Below, in pieces: positions 1 through 7,612 of a stretch of 55,089 nucleotides of DNA. Position 1 is the first letter of the stretch, and every line of letters begins with the position of its first letter. The notes below the pieces were generated by a model. That model saw nothing but the letters and a program-made list of their open reading frames with translations, did not search any database and had not been told where the DNA came from. The DNA comes from Anaerolineae bacterium (lineage in GTDB: Bacteria; Chloroflexota; Anaerolineae; SpSt-600), in NCBI GenBank assembly GCA_025062375.1, contig JANXAG010000011.1, positions 1 through 55,089 of the forward strand, in the 5' to 3' direction. A program made the position numbers and the translations under genes.

Positions 1-184
1 GTTTGGGGGATGTGCCCCCAGAAACCTCAAAAAGGGAGCGATCACCAACCTCTTGCATTCTACCCACGAGTGGGATCCAGAACCGTGGCGAACCTAAAGC
101 CCACGAGGGTGGGAAAAATTCGGGGGGTGGAGGGGGGCGAAGCCCCCATCTCGGGGGACTTCGGGGGTGCCCCCCAAGACCTTA
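1..184 (-). repeat. Dispersed GC-rich repeat, copy A (inverted relative to copy B at 46.4 kb)
   Basis: Read on the minus strand, this stretch closely matches 46386-46557 on the plus strand. Shared blocks include GCCACGGTTCTGG, CCCACTCGTGGG and CTGGGGGCACATCCCCC. Two short hairpins are conserved: a G5-C/G-C5 stem near 136-150 (loop TTC here, TTT in copy B), and a G5/C5 stem with loop CACAT at about 6-21. The copy may extend past the left edge. Small reading frames across it are treated as spurious because the similarity is at DNA level and runs through hairpins. The function is unknown. Confidence 0.8.
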
Positions 185-267
185 AAAGAATATTGCCCTC
201 ATGAGCCCGACTAAATAAACAAACGTAAACCCTGAACCTGCGGGGATAAAACCTGAAGAGCTTATCC

Positions 268-2244
268 CTATTCTTCAAACAAAAAATGGGAGCTCGCTTC
301 AGGGAGCTCAAAAAGTTGGTAAGCCCCCCCAAAATCTTTCACTTTTCGGCAAAACCTCAGCACCTCACCCAGCACCTCAAGCTCCCCGGGCCCGATGGGA
401 TCAAATCCTTCTTCTACAATATAATTGAGCCCTGCCCGGTGAAGGAGCAAATGGGTCACCCCTTCTCTCCGCCAGGCTGAGATCAGAGCCTCAGCATCAT
501 AACCGTGGAGATAAAGGGAATGGGAAAAGCGATCCAAAATGGAATCAGGAAGGCAATCCCGCTGGCAGTGATAACTTCTGGGTTCCCAAAGGAAAAGAAC
601 CCTGGCCCCCGGGGGCAAATCCTGGTTAATGAACTCTATAGCCTTGATATACCATCCAAGACGGCGAGCGAGAAAATCTTCCTCCCTTTCAAAGCCCACA
701 ATAACTCTCAAGGGAGAAACTTCAATAGTGCCCAGAGAAAATTCTACCAGGTTGAAAACCAGCACTAAAACAATAGCGGCCCGGAAGACCCACCCCAAAT
801 TCACGGGCCTAGGTGGCAGCGCCTCCAGTGCTCTGACCCCGACTGAAAGGGCTATGGCCAGAACGCCAAAGGCCGGAAGCAGAAGGCGCCCCTGAACTAG
901 CAATTGACTCCAGGCCAGCCCCAAAAGCCAGAAAGCGTAGAGGATGGAAAAGAAAATAAGAGCATCGCGCACTATCAAACGTTCCCGCTGGGATACAAGC
1001 TTCCAGCCGGCCAGGAGAGGAAAAAGCCCGAGGAACAAAGGCCCGAGGGAAGCCTGATAACCTTTGAGGCCCTCAACTCCCCAGATGGTGGCATCCCAAA
1101 GAGCGGTGACCAATTTAAAAGGAGCAGTGGTGGCGAAACCCGTCCACGGCCTTCCGAACCACCATCTCCGGTATTCATCCCAGTAAACCCCCTTGAGGAA
1201 AAACGGATAGAAAGGGTTGCCTGTAAGAGCCAGGTTTTTGATGAGCCAGGGAGAGAAAAGAAGGAATGCTATCAGAGGGAAAAGGAGGCACTCCCTCCTC
1301 CGGTTCACAATGAAGAGGAGGAAAGAAGCAGCCACCAGGACGGCCACGGCCGTATACTTGACCGAAAGGGCAAAGCCTGCCATCGCCCCGGCCAGGACGA
1401 GCCACCTCAAAGAACGCCTTTCGCGGTAGAATTCCAGGGCCTGGAAGGTCAAAGTTACATAAACCAGCAAAGCTATATCAACGTAGGGCCAGCTGGTTAG
1501 GATAAAAACCGTTGGAGCAGAGAGGACAAGCGCTCCCACCAGATAAGGGCTTTCTGAAAACCCAAGGCCTATGAAAGCTGCCAGGAGGCCGTAGGACCAG
1601 TGGATTACAGCGGCAGTTCTTTCGCCCGCAAGAGCCATAGCCCAGGTGAAAAGCATCTCCGTAAGCTGCGGGAACCCAAGGTAAGGTAAATCCAAGGGGT
1701 GAGAAATTTTCCCCTCTTTCAAGTAGAACTTTGGACCTGTAAGATGGTAAACGAGGGAATCCCAGGCAGAAGGCGGGGTTAAAGCCTGAAGGAGGGAGAG
1801 CCCCAGGGAAAGGAATATGTAAAAAGCGAGGAAACGCTCAAAGCGATTCTGAGGTTCTGGGAACTTAAACTTCCTCAAAGCCCGGACGAGCTCTGGCCCC
1901 GTCGCTGCAAGACCGAGCAAAGTCAATGGCCACACTACCGTGGGCCTCAGTAAGCCTACTGCTCCCAGAGCCATACTGCCTGAAGAGAGCAGCCCCATGC
2001 CCAGCGCTGCGGACCAGACCATCCTTTGGGCAGGTTCAAAGGGAAAAAATTTCGTGGTCAGAAGTCCTAACCCCGTTCCCAGAGCCAGCGTTGCCAGTCC
2101 TCCGGCCAGGGCCGAAAGGGCCTTCCCCAGTGCCTTAAGGTTGGAGGGAGAAAAAGGCTTATGGGGTACATAGTAAAGGGCTACAACCAGGAAAAGCCAT
2201 ACCAGAGCCATAAACAAAGCAAAGTAGAGCCTGCGGGAAGCCAT
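268..2244 (-). CDS. Multi-pass membrane glycosyltransferase, GT-C/GT39-like
   Basis: The protein has 658 residues with about 12 hydrophobic segments over residues 1-520 and a soluble C-terminal domain of about 140 residues. The loop after the fourth or fifth segment carries PPSAWDSLVYHL (Asp at about 162), followed by a Pro/Leu-rich loop. This layout is typical of polyprenyl-phosphate-sugar-dependent GT-C enzymes that glycosylate lipids or proteins at the outer face of the membrane. The ATG at 2244 has a GAAGGGG ribosome site and a good promoter (2279-2307). The gene stands alone between the repeat and a divergent operon. The exact substrate cannot be read from sequence. The family call is by topology and motif only. 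Confidence 0.65.
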   Translation of the reverse strand: MASRRLYFALFMALVWLFLVVALYYVPHKPFSPSNLKALGKALSALAGGLATLALGTGLGLLTTKFFPFEPAQRMVWSAALGMGLLSSGSMALGAVGLLRPTVVWPLTLLGLAATGPELVRALRKFKFPEPQNRFERFLAFYIFLSLGLSLLQALTPPSAWDSLVYHLTGPKFYLKEGKISHPLDLPYLGFPQLTEMLFTWAMALAGERTAAVIHWSYGLLAAFIGLGFSESPYLVGALVLSAPTVFILTSWPYVDIALLVYVTLTFQALEFYRERRSLRWLVLAGAMAGFALSVKYTAVAVLVAASFLLFIVNRRRECLLFPLIAFLLFSPWLIKNLALTGNPFYPFFLKGVYWDEYRRWWFGRPWTGFATTAPFKLVTALWDATIWGVEGLKGYQASLGPLFLGLFPLLAGWKLVSQRERLIVRDALIFFSILYAFWLLGLAWSQLLVQGRLLLPAFGVLAIALSVGVRALEALPPRPVNLGWVFRAAIVLVLVFNLVEFSLGTIEVSPLRVIVGFEREEDFLARRLGWYIKAIEFINQDLPPGARVLFLWEPRSYHCQRDCLPDSILDRFSHSLYLHGYDAEALISAWRREGVTHLLLHRAGLNYIVEEGFDPIGPGELEVLGEVLRFCRKVKDFGGAYQLFELPEASSHFLFEE

Positions 2245-2278
2245 CCGTTTTATCCCCTTCAGGCAAACTTATGGCACG

Positions 2279-2307
2279 ATTCTAACCCTCTTGAAAGGTC
2301 CTGTCAA
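2279..2307 (-). promoter_or_regulatory. Sigma70-type promoter for the glycosyltransferase
   Basis: On the minus strand, -35 TTGACA (2302-2307), a 17-bp spacer and -10 TAGAAT (2279-2284) lie about 35 bp before the ATG at 2244. Confidence 0.7.
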
Positions 2308-2423
2308 GCCGATGAGCCCATAGTCTGGCGAGAAAAACCCTCAGAGGGTGCGTGTCCAAACCGGGGTTATCCCTGCTTCTGCATTAAACCGTTGAAAAGC
2401 TCGCCCACAGGCCCTCAACCAAA

Positions 2424-2452
2424 TTGACAATCTCCCGGGGAACAATTAAAAT
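2424..2452 (+). promoter_or_regulatory. Sigma70-type promoter for the SCP2/adh/rodZ/dgt operon
   Basis: TTGACA (2424-2429), a 17-bp spacer and TAAAAT (2447-2452) lie about 30 bp upstream of the start at 2483. The 238-bp divergent gap (2245-2482) contains this promoter and the opposing one; nothing else was recognised in it. Confidence 0.75.
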
Positions 2453-2482
2453 GTTGGTGATTTCACAAAAAGGAGGTGTCCC

Positions 2483-2893
2483 ATGGCTTACAAGTTTCCC
2501 TCTGATGAATGGGTAAAAGCCCTCTGCAAAACCCTTAACGAAAGCGAAACCTATGCCGAAGCCGCCAAAAACTGGGAAGGCGATTTTTACTTCGTCATTG
2601 AACCCGAGGGCGATTTCAAAGAAACCGTTTACTTCTATATGGACCTCTGGCATGGAAAATGCCGTGAAGCTTTTATGACCCACGACCCCTCCGTTAAAGA
2701 CCCTGAGTTCAAAATTTGGGCCCCCTTCGGCACCTGGAAGAAAGTTATTCTGGGTCAGCTGGACCCCATCCAGGGCCTTGTTACCCGGCAGCTCAGACTC
2801 AAAGGAGACATGATAAAAATAATGCGCAACGTTAAAGCCGCAAACGAACTGGTAAAGTGTTGTTCCAGGATTGAAACGGAGTTCGTGGCTTAA
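2483..2893 (+). CDS. SCP2 sterol-binding-domain-like protein
   Basis: This is a small soluble protein of 136 residues, the size of a single SCP2 (sterol carrier protein 2-like) domain. The alternating pattern of FYFVIEPEGDFKETVYFYMDL followed by a helix and a late methionine-rich helix (KGDMIKIMRNVKAANELV) fits an SCP2 fold, which binds hydrophobic ligands such as fatty acyl groups. No catalytic residues are expected. The start has a strong AAAAAGGAGGTG ribosome site. It is the first gene of a plus-strand operon, 15 bp before an iron alcohol dehydrogenase. Such pairing may suggest handling of lipid-like aldehydes or alcohols, but that is inference. Confidence 0.6.
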   Translation: MAYKFPSDEWVKALCKTLNESETYAEAAKNWEGDFYFVIEPEGDFKETVYFYMDLWHGKCREAFMTHDPSVKDPEFKIWAPFGTWKKVILGQLDPIQGLVTRQLRLKGDMIKIMRNVKAANELVKCCSRIETEFVA

Positions 2894-2908
2894 CCTCTGG
2901 AGGCAAAC

Positions 2909-4075
2909 ATGTGGTTTTTCCAATCCCCTTACATCGTTTATGGGGATGATGCCCTCTTCCACCTTTCCCAACTCCGGGGCCGAAGAGCCCTTATAATTAC
3001 CGACGAAAACATTTTGCGCCTGGGATTTGTCCAGAAAGTTGAAAAATACCTGAGGGATGCAGGCATTGAAACCAGCATATTCTCCGAAGTAGAACCGGAG
3101 CCCTCTCTGGAAACAGTTCTGAAAGGAAAAGATCTTGCCGAAACCCTTAACCCTGATTGGATAGTAGGAATAGGTGGAGGGTCGTGCCTGGATGCGGCCA
3201 AGGCTATCTGGCTCCTTTACGAAAACCCTCACCTTGATCCGAGAGCTATAAACCCCTTCGAAGAATTAAAACTTCGCCAGAAAGCCCGGATGGTAGCCAT
3301 CCCTACCACAAGCGGAACAGGAGCCGAGGTTACCTGGGCAGTGGTTCTTACAGACAAAGCTGAACAACGCAAGCTTTCCCTCGGTGCCCCCATCAGCACT
3401 CCGGATATCGCCATCATAGACCCAGACCTTGTAATGGAATTGCCCCCAGGTTTAACAGCCTCCACGGGTATGGATGCCCTCTGCCACGCTGTAGAAGGCT
3501 TTACCAACATATGGCATAACGACTTTGCCGATGGCCTATGCCTCCAGGCCATTAAACTTATCTTTGAATTCCTCCCTCGGGCCTACGAAAAGGGCAAAGA
3601 AGATCGAGAAGCTCGCACTAAAATGCACTATGCGGCCACTCTGGCTGGTCTTGGTTTCATTAACTCTATGGCTGCCCTGGCGCATGCTCTGGGCCACTCT
3701 TTAGGAGCCCTTTTCAAGATCCATCACGGCCGAGCAGTGGGGCTTTTCCTCCCTTACACCATTGAATATTGCGCTAACGCTGGCGGAACCCGTTACGGTG
3801 AAATCCTCCACTTTCTGAGAATCCCTTTCCAAGATGAAAAAGAGGCCGCTTTCCTTCTTGCCAGAAAAATCCGGGAACTGGCGCATACGATCCATGAACC
3901 CTTAACCTTAGCTGAAGCAGGGATAGAAAAGGAAGAATTTGAAAAAGCCCTGCGCAGGCTCGTAGAAAACGCCAACATGGATGCATGCATTAATGCCGGA
4001 ACCCGCATTCCTTCAGAAAAAGAGACCGAAATGCTTTTCCTCTATGCTTATGAAGGGAAAAGCGTAGACTTCTAA
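2909..4075 (+). CDS. Iron-containing alcohol dehydrogenase
   Basis: The 388-residue length is normal for group III Fe-dependent alcohol dehydrogenases, which reduce aldehydes or oxidise alcohols with NAD(P)H. The nucleotide-binding glycine motif GIGGGSCLDAAKA sits at about 87-99, and the family motif IPTTSGTGAEVT at about 131-142. The four metal ligands are all present: Asp189 and His193 (GMDALCHAVEG), His263 (ALGHSLG) and His273 (HHGRAVG). It is the second gene of the operon, 15 bp after the SCP2-like gene and 13 bp before the HTH protein. The substrate is not predictable from sequence. Confidence 0.92.
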   Translation: MWFFQSPYIVYGDDALFHLSQLRGRRALIITDENILRLGFVQKVEKYLRDAGIETSIFSEVEPEPSLETVLKGKDLAETLNPDWIVGIGGGSCLDAAKAIWLLYENPHLDPRAINPFEELKLRQKARMVAIPTTSGTGAEVTWAVVLTDKAEQRKLSLGAPISTPDIAIIDPDLVMELPPGLTASTGMDALCHAVEGFTNIWHNDFADGLCLQAIKLIFEFLPRAYEKGKEDREARTKMHYAATLAGLGFINSMAALAHALGHSLGALFKIHHGRAVGLFLPYTIEYCANAGGTRYGEILHFLRIPFQDEKEAAFLLARKIRELAHTIHEPLTLAEAGIEKEEFEKALRRLVENANMDACINAGTRIPSEKETEMLFLYAYEGKSVDF

Positions 4076-4088
4076 AGCCGGGGGGCAC

Positions 4089-4892
4089 ATGGGCGAACTT
4101 GGTCAGAGGCTAAGAGAAAGAAGAGAGGCTCTTGGCCTTACCATTGAGGAGGTAGCTAAAGAAACGCGCATAAAACCCAAATTTATAGAGGCCCTGGAAG
4201 AAGGTGATTACAACTCGCTTCCCGGCGAAATCTTCGCCAGAGGGTTCATCCGTAACTATGCTCTATTCCTCGGCCTTAACCCCGAGGAAATGCTTAAAAT
4301 CTACCAGGCAGAAAGAGGCGGCATCCCCCCTCAAGAAACAGCTCTCCCTAAAACTGAATTTCCTCTGGAAAGGCCTTCCCCGTGGCCTTTCAAAAACCTG
4401 GGAGGATTTTTACTCCCCCTCCTGATAATTGCGGTGATTGTAGCCCTGGGCTGGTTTGCCTACATCAACTATCACCCCACTCTTTCGCTCCCTATGAAGC
4501 CTACTCCTTCCCCAACTCCCACCACAGCTCCAACTGCAACTCCTTCACCTACCCCTACGTGGACTCCGTCCCCTTCTCCCACTCCTACTCCCCATCTGCT
4601 TAATTTGACCCTCGCAGGAGTTGGGAGAAGCTGGCTTGAAGTTAGAGTGGACCAGGTTCTGGTGTTCGCCGGTTTCCTGAACCCCGGAGAAACCCTGTCC
4701 TGGAATGGAGAGACCATCTATGTAAAATGTGGGAACGCCGGAGGGGTGAAAGCAATAGTCAACGGTGAAGACATAGGAGTGTTGGGAGGGGAAGGGGAAG
4801 TCCTGAACCTGGAATGGAAGGCCGGACACACAAGGCCCTTCCTCCTTACCCCGGTGCCCTCCCCAACCCCTACTGCAACCCCCGGAGCCTGA
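4089..4892 (+). CDS. RodZ-like membrane-anchored HTH protein with Pro/Thr linker and DUF4115-like domain
   Basis: The 267-residue protein has three parts. An N-terminal HTH_25 helix-turn-helix (about 1-70) has the signature RERREALGLTIEEVAKETRI. One transmembrane helix lies at about 100-120. The outer part has a Pro/Thr/Ser linker (about 135-165) and a beta-rich DUF4115-like domain. This is the layout of RodZ, which ties the MreB cytoskeleton to the cell envelope, although RodZ-like HTH proteins also occur in cells without a rod-shape system and mreB is not in this window. The start at 4089 follows a GGGGG-rich site. The dgt gene follows after only 4 bp, so the two are probably co-translated. 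Confidence 0.82.
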   Translation: MGELGQRLRERREALGLTIEEVAKETRIKPKFIEALEEGDYNSLPGEIFARGFIRNYALFLGLNPEEMLKIYQAERGGIPPQETALPKTEFPLERPSPWPFKNLGGFLLPLLIIAVIVALGWFAYINYHPTLSLPMKPTPSPTPTTAPTATPSPTPTWTPSPSPTPTPHLLNLTLAGVGRSWLEVRVDQVLVFAGFLNPGETLSWNGETIYVKCGNAGGVKAIVNGEDIGVLGGEGEVLNLEWKAGHTRPFLLTPVPSPTPTATPGA

Positions 4893-4896
4893 GAGG

Positions 4897-6045
4897 ATGC
4901 GCCAAAGAGAACAACTTGAAGAGATTGAGCTCCTGACCTTAGCCCCCTATGCAGTGAAAAGCCGGGAAAGCCGGGGAAGAGAATATCCAGAGAAAGAGCA
5001 CCCGTATCGCACCGCCTTCCAGAGAGACAGGGACCGTATAATCCATACCACCGCTTTTCGGCGTCTGGAATACAAAACCCAGGTCTTCGTTTACTATGAA
5101 GGAGATTACTACCGTACCCGGCTCACCCACACCTTAGAAGTAGCTCAGCTTGGGCGGACTATAGCCAGAGCCTTGGGAGCGAATGAAGACCTGGTGGAAG
5201 CCATAGCCCTGGCTCACGACCTGGGTCACACCCCCTTTGGCCACTCAGGAGAAGAAGCTCTCCACGAGCTCATGGCCAATTACGGAGGATTTGACCACAA
5301 CCGCCAGAGCCTTAGGATCGTTACCCTGCTGGAAAGGCGCTACCCTGACTTCCCTGGCCTGAACCTAACCTGGGAAGTAAGGGAAGGGCTCGCCAAACAC
5401 ACCACCGAATACGACAGAGGAACTGGCGAAGGCTACGAGCCTCACAAACTCCCGTCCCTTGAAGCTCAAATTGTAAACATTGCAGATGAAATCGCCTACT
5501 CTTCCCACGACCTGGACGATGGTCTAAGGGCCGGTATCCTCAACCCCTCTTCCCTCCTGGACATCTCTATCGGCCGGGAGCTCGTTAAAGAGCTCAGAAT
5601 AAACGTAAACGCTTTTGATGACCTGGCCCGGCATCGTCTCATTCGGAAGCTGATTGACTGGAGCGTTTCCGACACTCTGGAAGAAACCACGAGACGTCTG
5701 GAGAGGGCATCGCCCAGATCTGCAGAGGAAGTGAGAAAATGCGGACAATCCCTGGTGAGCTTCTCTGAGGAAATGACCAGCCTCTATCGGGAGCTAAAGA
5801 CTTACCTCATGGAAAACTTTTACCGCCACTACCGCGTAGTGAGAATGATGACCAAAGCCAAGCGCTTGATTGCGGATCTATTCCACGCTTATATGTCAGA
5901 ACCTCGCCAGCTCCCCGAAGGCGTGAGAGCTCGCCTGGCGGAGGAAGAACTCCCACGAATAATTTGCGATTACATCGCTGGTATGACCGACCGCTTCGCC
6001 CTCCAGGAGCACAGAAAGCTCTTTGATCCCTTTGAAAGGGCCTAA
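4897..6045 (+). CDS. dgt: Deoxyguanosinetriphosphate triphosphohydrolase-like protein (dGTPase)
   Basis: The 382-residue HD-superfamily enzyme would hydrolyse dNTPs, classically dGTP to deoxyguanosine and triphosphate, and so adjust nucleotide pools. Family signatures are FQRDRDRIIHTTAFRRLEYK near the N-terminus, RLTHTLEVAQLGRTIAR, and the metal-binding HD pair in ALAHDLGHTPFGHSGEEAL, followed by DEIAYSSHDLDDG with the distal Asp. The length fits the shorter (type 2) dGTPases. It is the last gene of the operon starting at 2483. Its 3' end overlaps the convergent HD-domain gene by 4 bp. Confidence 0.93.
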   Translation: MRQREQLEEIELLTLAPYAVKSRESRGREYPEKEHPYRTAFQRDRDRIIHTTAFRRLEYKTQVFVYYEGDYYRTRLTHTLEVAQLGRTIARALGANEDLVEAIALAHDLGHTPFGHSGEEALHELMANYGGFDHNRQSLRIVTLLERRYPDFPGLNLTWEVREGLAKHTTEYDRGTGEGYEPHKLPSLEAQIVNIADEIAYSSHDLDDGLRAGILNPSSLLDISIGRELVKELRINVNAFDDLARHRLIRKLIDWSVSDTLEETTRRLERASPRSAEEVRKCGQSLVSFSEEMTSLYRELKTYLMENFYRHYRVVRMMTKAKRLIADLFHAYMSEPRQLPEGVRARLAEEELPRIICDYIAGMTDRFALQEHRKLFDPFERA

Positions 6046-6815
6046 AGCCTGTAAACCTCCATAATTCTCCTCTCGGCAACTCCCTCTATCTTCGCCACTA
6101 CTTCCACATAGGGATAAATGGAAGAGTTCTGCAATTTGCGCTTAAGGAGCTCGTCCACCTGGAAGATGCCTGCCGAATTATTCATAATGATTTCTATCCT
6201 TACAGGCCTTTCGTCCCCTCTCTCAATTTTCACCGCATCAACCGCCAGGGCCGAGACCGAATAGATATTCACTTTGCCCGCCTCAAAGGGTATTCTGGAG
6301 CGGCCACCTGTCATATCCAGGGCATCGGCCACTTTAACGACCCCAGCCTCAATGGTCAGACAGGGCATATCCCAGCGGTGGGCAATAACGGCGTGGAGAA
6401 TTTCGCAGGCCATTATGGTGATGGTTGGTTCAGTGTATATGCCTTCCAGGAGCTGGCGAGCTTTGGGATAACCTAAAGCCACACTGAAAAGCTCATGCTC
6501 CCTCCGGTGAATAGCCATCCCCACATCGTGGAGACAGGCTCCGAGGAGAGTGATAACCTCTGCGTCCTCTCCTGTAAGGCCATGATTGAGCTCTGCACTC
6601 GGCTTTATTCCTGCCTCCATAAGAAGCCTCAGGATCTTGAGAGCAGCATTGGCCACTATCCTTATGTGGACTTCCCCGTGATCGCTCATCCCCTGGCGGT
6701 CAATAGCATTTATGTTGGCGCTTTTCCACCACTGTCTGAGCTCCTGGTCCTGATTAACCCTTTCCAGTACTTTTCTCAGCTTCTCATTTTGCTTTACAGG
6801 CACATCAAAGGCCAT
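6042..6815 (-). CDS. HD-domain phosphohydrolase of unknown substrate
   Basis: The protein has 257 residues. A complete set of HD metal ligands is visible: His in SDHGEVHIR, the HD pair in GACLHDVGMAIHR, a later His in HAVIAHRWD, and Asp in KVADALDM. A C-terminal alpha/beta region (about 170-257) would bind ligand or dimerise. The pattern resembles archaeal-type predicted HD hydrolases rather than dGTPases or RelA-like enzymes. It starts 4 bp after the stop of the upstream MscS-like gene, so the two form an operon. Finding an HD hydrolase with a small mechanosensitive channel hints at osmotic or nucleotide signalling, but that is inference. Confidence 0.75.
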   Translation of the reverse strand: MAFDVPVKQNEKLRKVLERVNQDQELRQWWKSANINAIDRQGMSDHGEVHIRIVANAALKILRLLMEAGIKPSAELNHGLTGEDAEVITLLGACLHDVGMAIHRREHELFSVALGYPKARQLLEGIYTEPTITIMACEILHAVIAHRWDMPCLTIEAGVVKVADALDMTGGRSRIPFEAGKVNIYSVSALAVDAVKIERGDERPVRIEIIMNNSAGIFQVDELLKRKLQNSSIYPYVEVVAKIEGVAERRIMEVYRL

Positions 6816-6819
6816 CTCA

Positions 6820-7338
6820 TTACGCCCTTTCTTCTACCACCCAAGTAGCCGATTCTACAGCTCTGTTGGGGATCACATACAGCTTGCCGTCCTCGCCCTC
6901 TATTCGGGTTTTGCGCAAGTCAAGAGACTTTATCACCCCCGTTATCCCCGCTGCCGTCACTTTGTAACCGACCTTAAAATCGGGGTCAGTGGCCAAGAAA
7001 ATACCAGCCAGGATGTCAGAAGTAGTGCCGGATATACCCGTTGCGAGGCCTAAAGCGACGGCTGCTATGGAGCCTGATATTGCTAAAGCCAGTTCATTTA
7101 GACCCAGCGCTCTCAAAGTCCCGGCCAGGATTAAGATCCAGCCGGCTACACTGAGCAAAGCTCTGAACAGGGAAGCAATGGTAGGTTCAGTCTTAGCGGC
7201 CTGCATTGCTTTGTTAACAATGAAAAGAACCACCTTTAGAGCTATCCAGCCGCCAATGAAGAAAGCTATGGCACCCGGAAGCCTGGTCATAATGAACCTA
7301 ACCCAGTTTTCCAGGACGGACAACAAAATGGGCTGCAT
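6820..7338 (-). CDS. Small MscS-family mechanosensitive channel
   Basis: At 172 residues this is much shorter than E. coli MscS (286). There are three hydrophobic segments (about 15-40, 58-80 and 85-108), then the small-residue pore helix and start of the beta domain (ALGLATGISGTTSDILAGIF), and the beta-domain motif DGKLYVIPNRAVES near the C-terminus. The large C-terminal alpha/beta cage domain is absent. Such channels release solutes under membrane tension. The ATG at 7338 has a GAGGAGGA ribosome site. The gene leads a two-gene minus operon with the HD hydrolase. Confidence 0.8.
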   Translation of the reverse strand: MQPILLSVLENWVRFIMTRLPGAIAFFIGGWIALKVVLFIVNKAMQAAKTEPTIASLFRALLSVAGWILILAGTLRALGLNELALAISGSIAAVALGLATGISGTTSDILAGIFLATDPDFKVGYKVTAAGITGVIKSLDLRKTRIEGEDGKLYVIPNRAVESATWVVEERA

Positions 7339-7493
7339 AGACTATCCTCCTCGCAAAATTTTAATTATGATATCACGATTTCAGCATAAACCAAAATCCG
7401 ACGTTGGAGGGGACCACTTCCGAAGCGGTGTGTTGAAGCCCCCCCAAATTGTCCGGAGCCAAGCGGCAACTTATTTCGCCCCCAAACTCCAAT

Positions 7494-7522
7494 TTGCGCT
7501 TGGGGAAGAAGGATGGTATAAT
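7494..7522 (+). promoter_or_regulatory. glnA promoter
   Basis: TTGCGC (7494-7499), a 17-bp spacer and a consensus TATAAT (7517-7522) predict a transcript starting near 7529. That leaves a leader of about 84 nt before glnA, which contains the terminator-like hairpin at 7552-7595. Confidence 0.8.
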
Positions 7523-7551
7523 TTATCTGGAAATTGAAAACGGGGGCCCTG

Positions 7552-7595
7552 AAGCTCCCAGGCCAGCTTAAGAGGCTTGGGAGCTTTCTATTTTT
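7552..7595 (+). terminator. Intrinsic terminator-like hairpin in the glnA leader (possible attenuator)
   Basis: AAGCTCCCAGGCC (7552-7564) pairs over 13 bp (one G-U) with GGCTTGGGAGCTT (7574-7586) around a 9-nt loop, followed by a T-rich run ending in TTTTT (7591-7595). The glnA ribosome site AAAAAGGAGG comes directly afterwards. No plus-strand gene lies upstream, so the hairpin is in the glnA transcript itself, between promoter and start codon. This suggests transcription attenuation, although no alternative antiterminator pairing was identified. Confidence 0.75.
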
Positions 7596-7612
7596 AAAAA
7601 GGAGGTAATGCC

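Noticed and set aside
904-1500. 198-codon plus-strand frame opposite the glycosyltransferase gene
   Set aside because: Antisense shadow rich in Glu/Lys/Pro with no motif; the minus-strand gene has promoter, ribosome site and membrane topology.
4500-4590. Short repetitive CCTACTCC-type units as a CRISPR or tandem repeat array
   Set aside because: They encode a Pro/Thr linker in frame, are irregular, and have no spacer structure; the same applies at 49930-50060 and 52660-52810.
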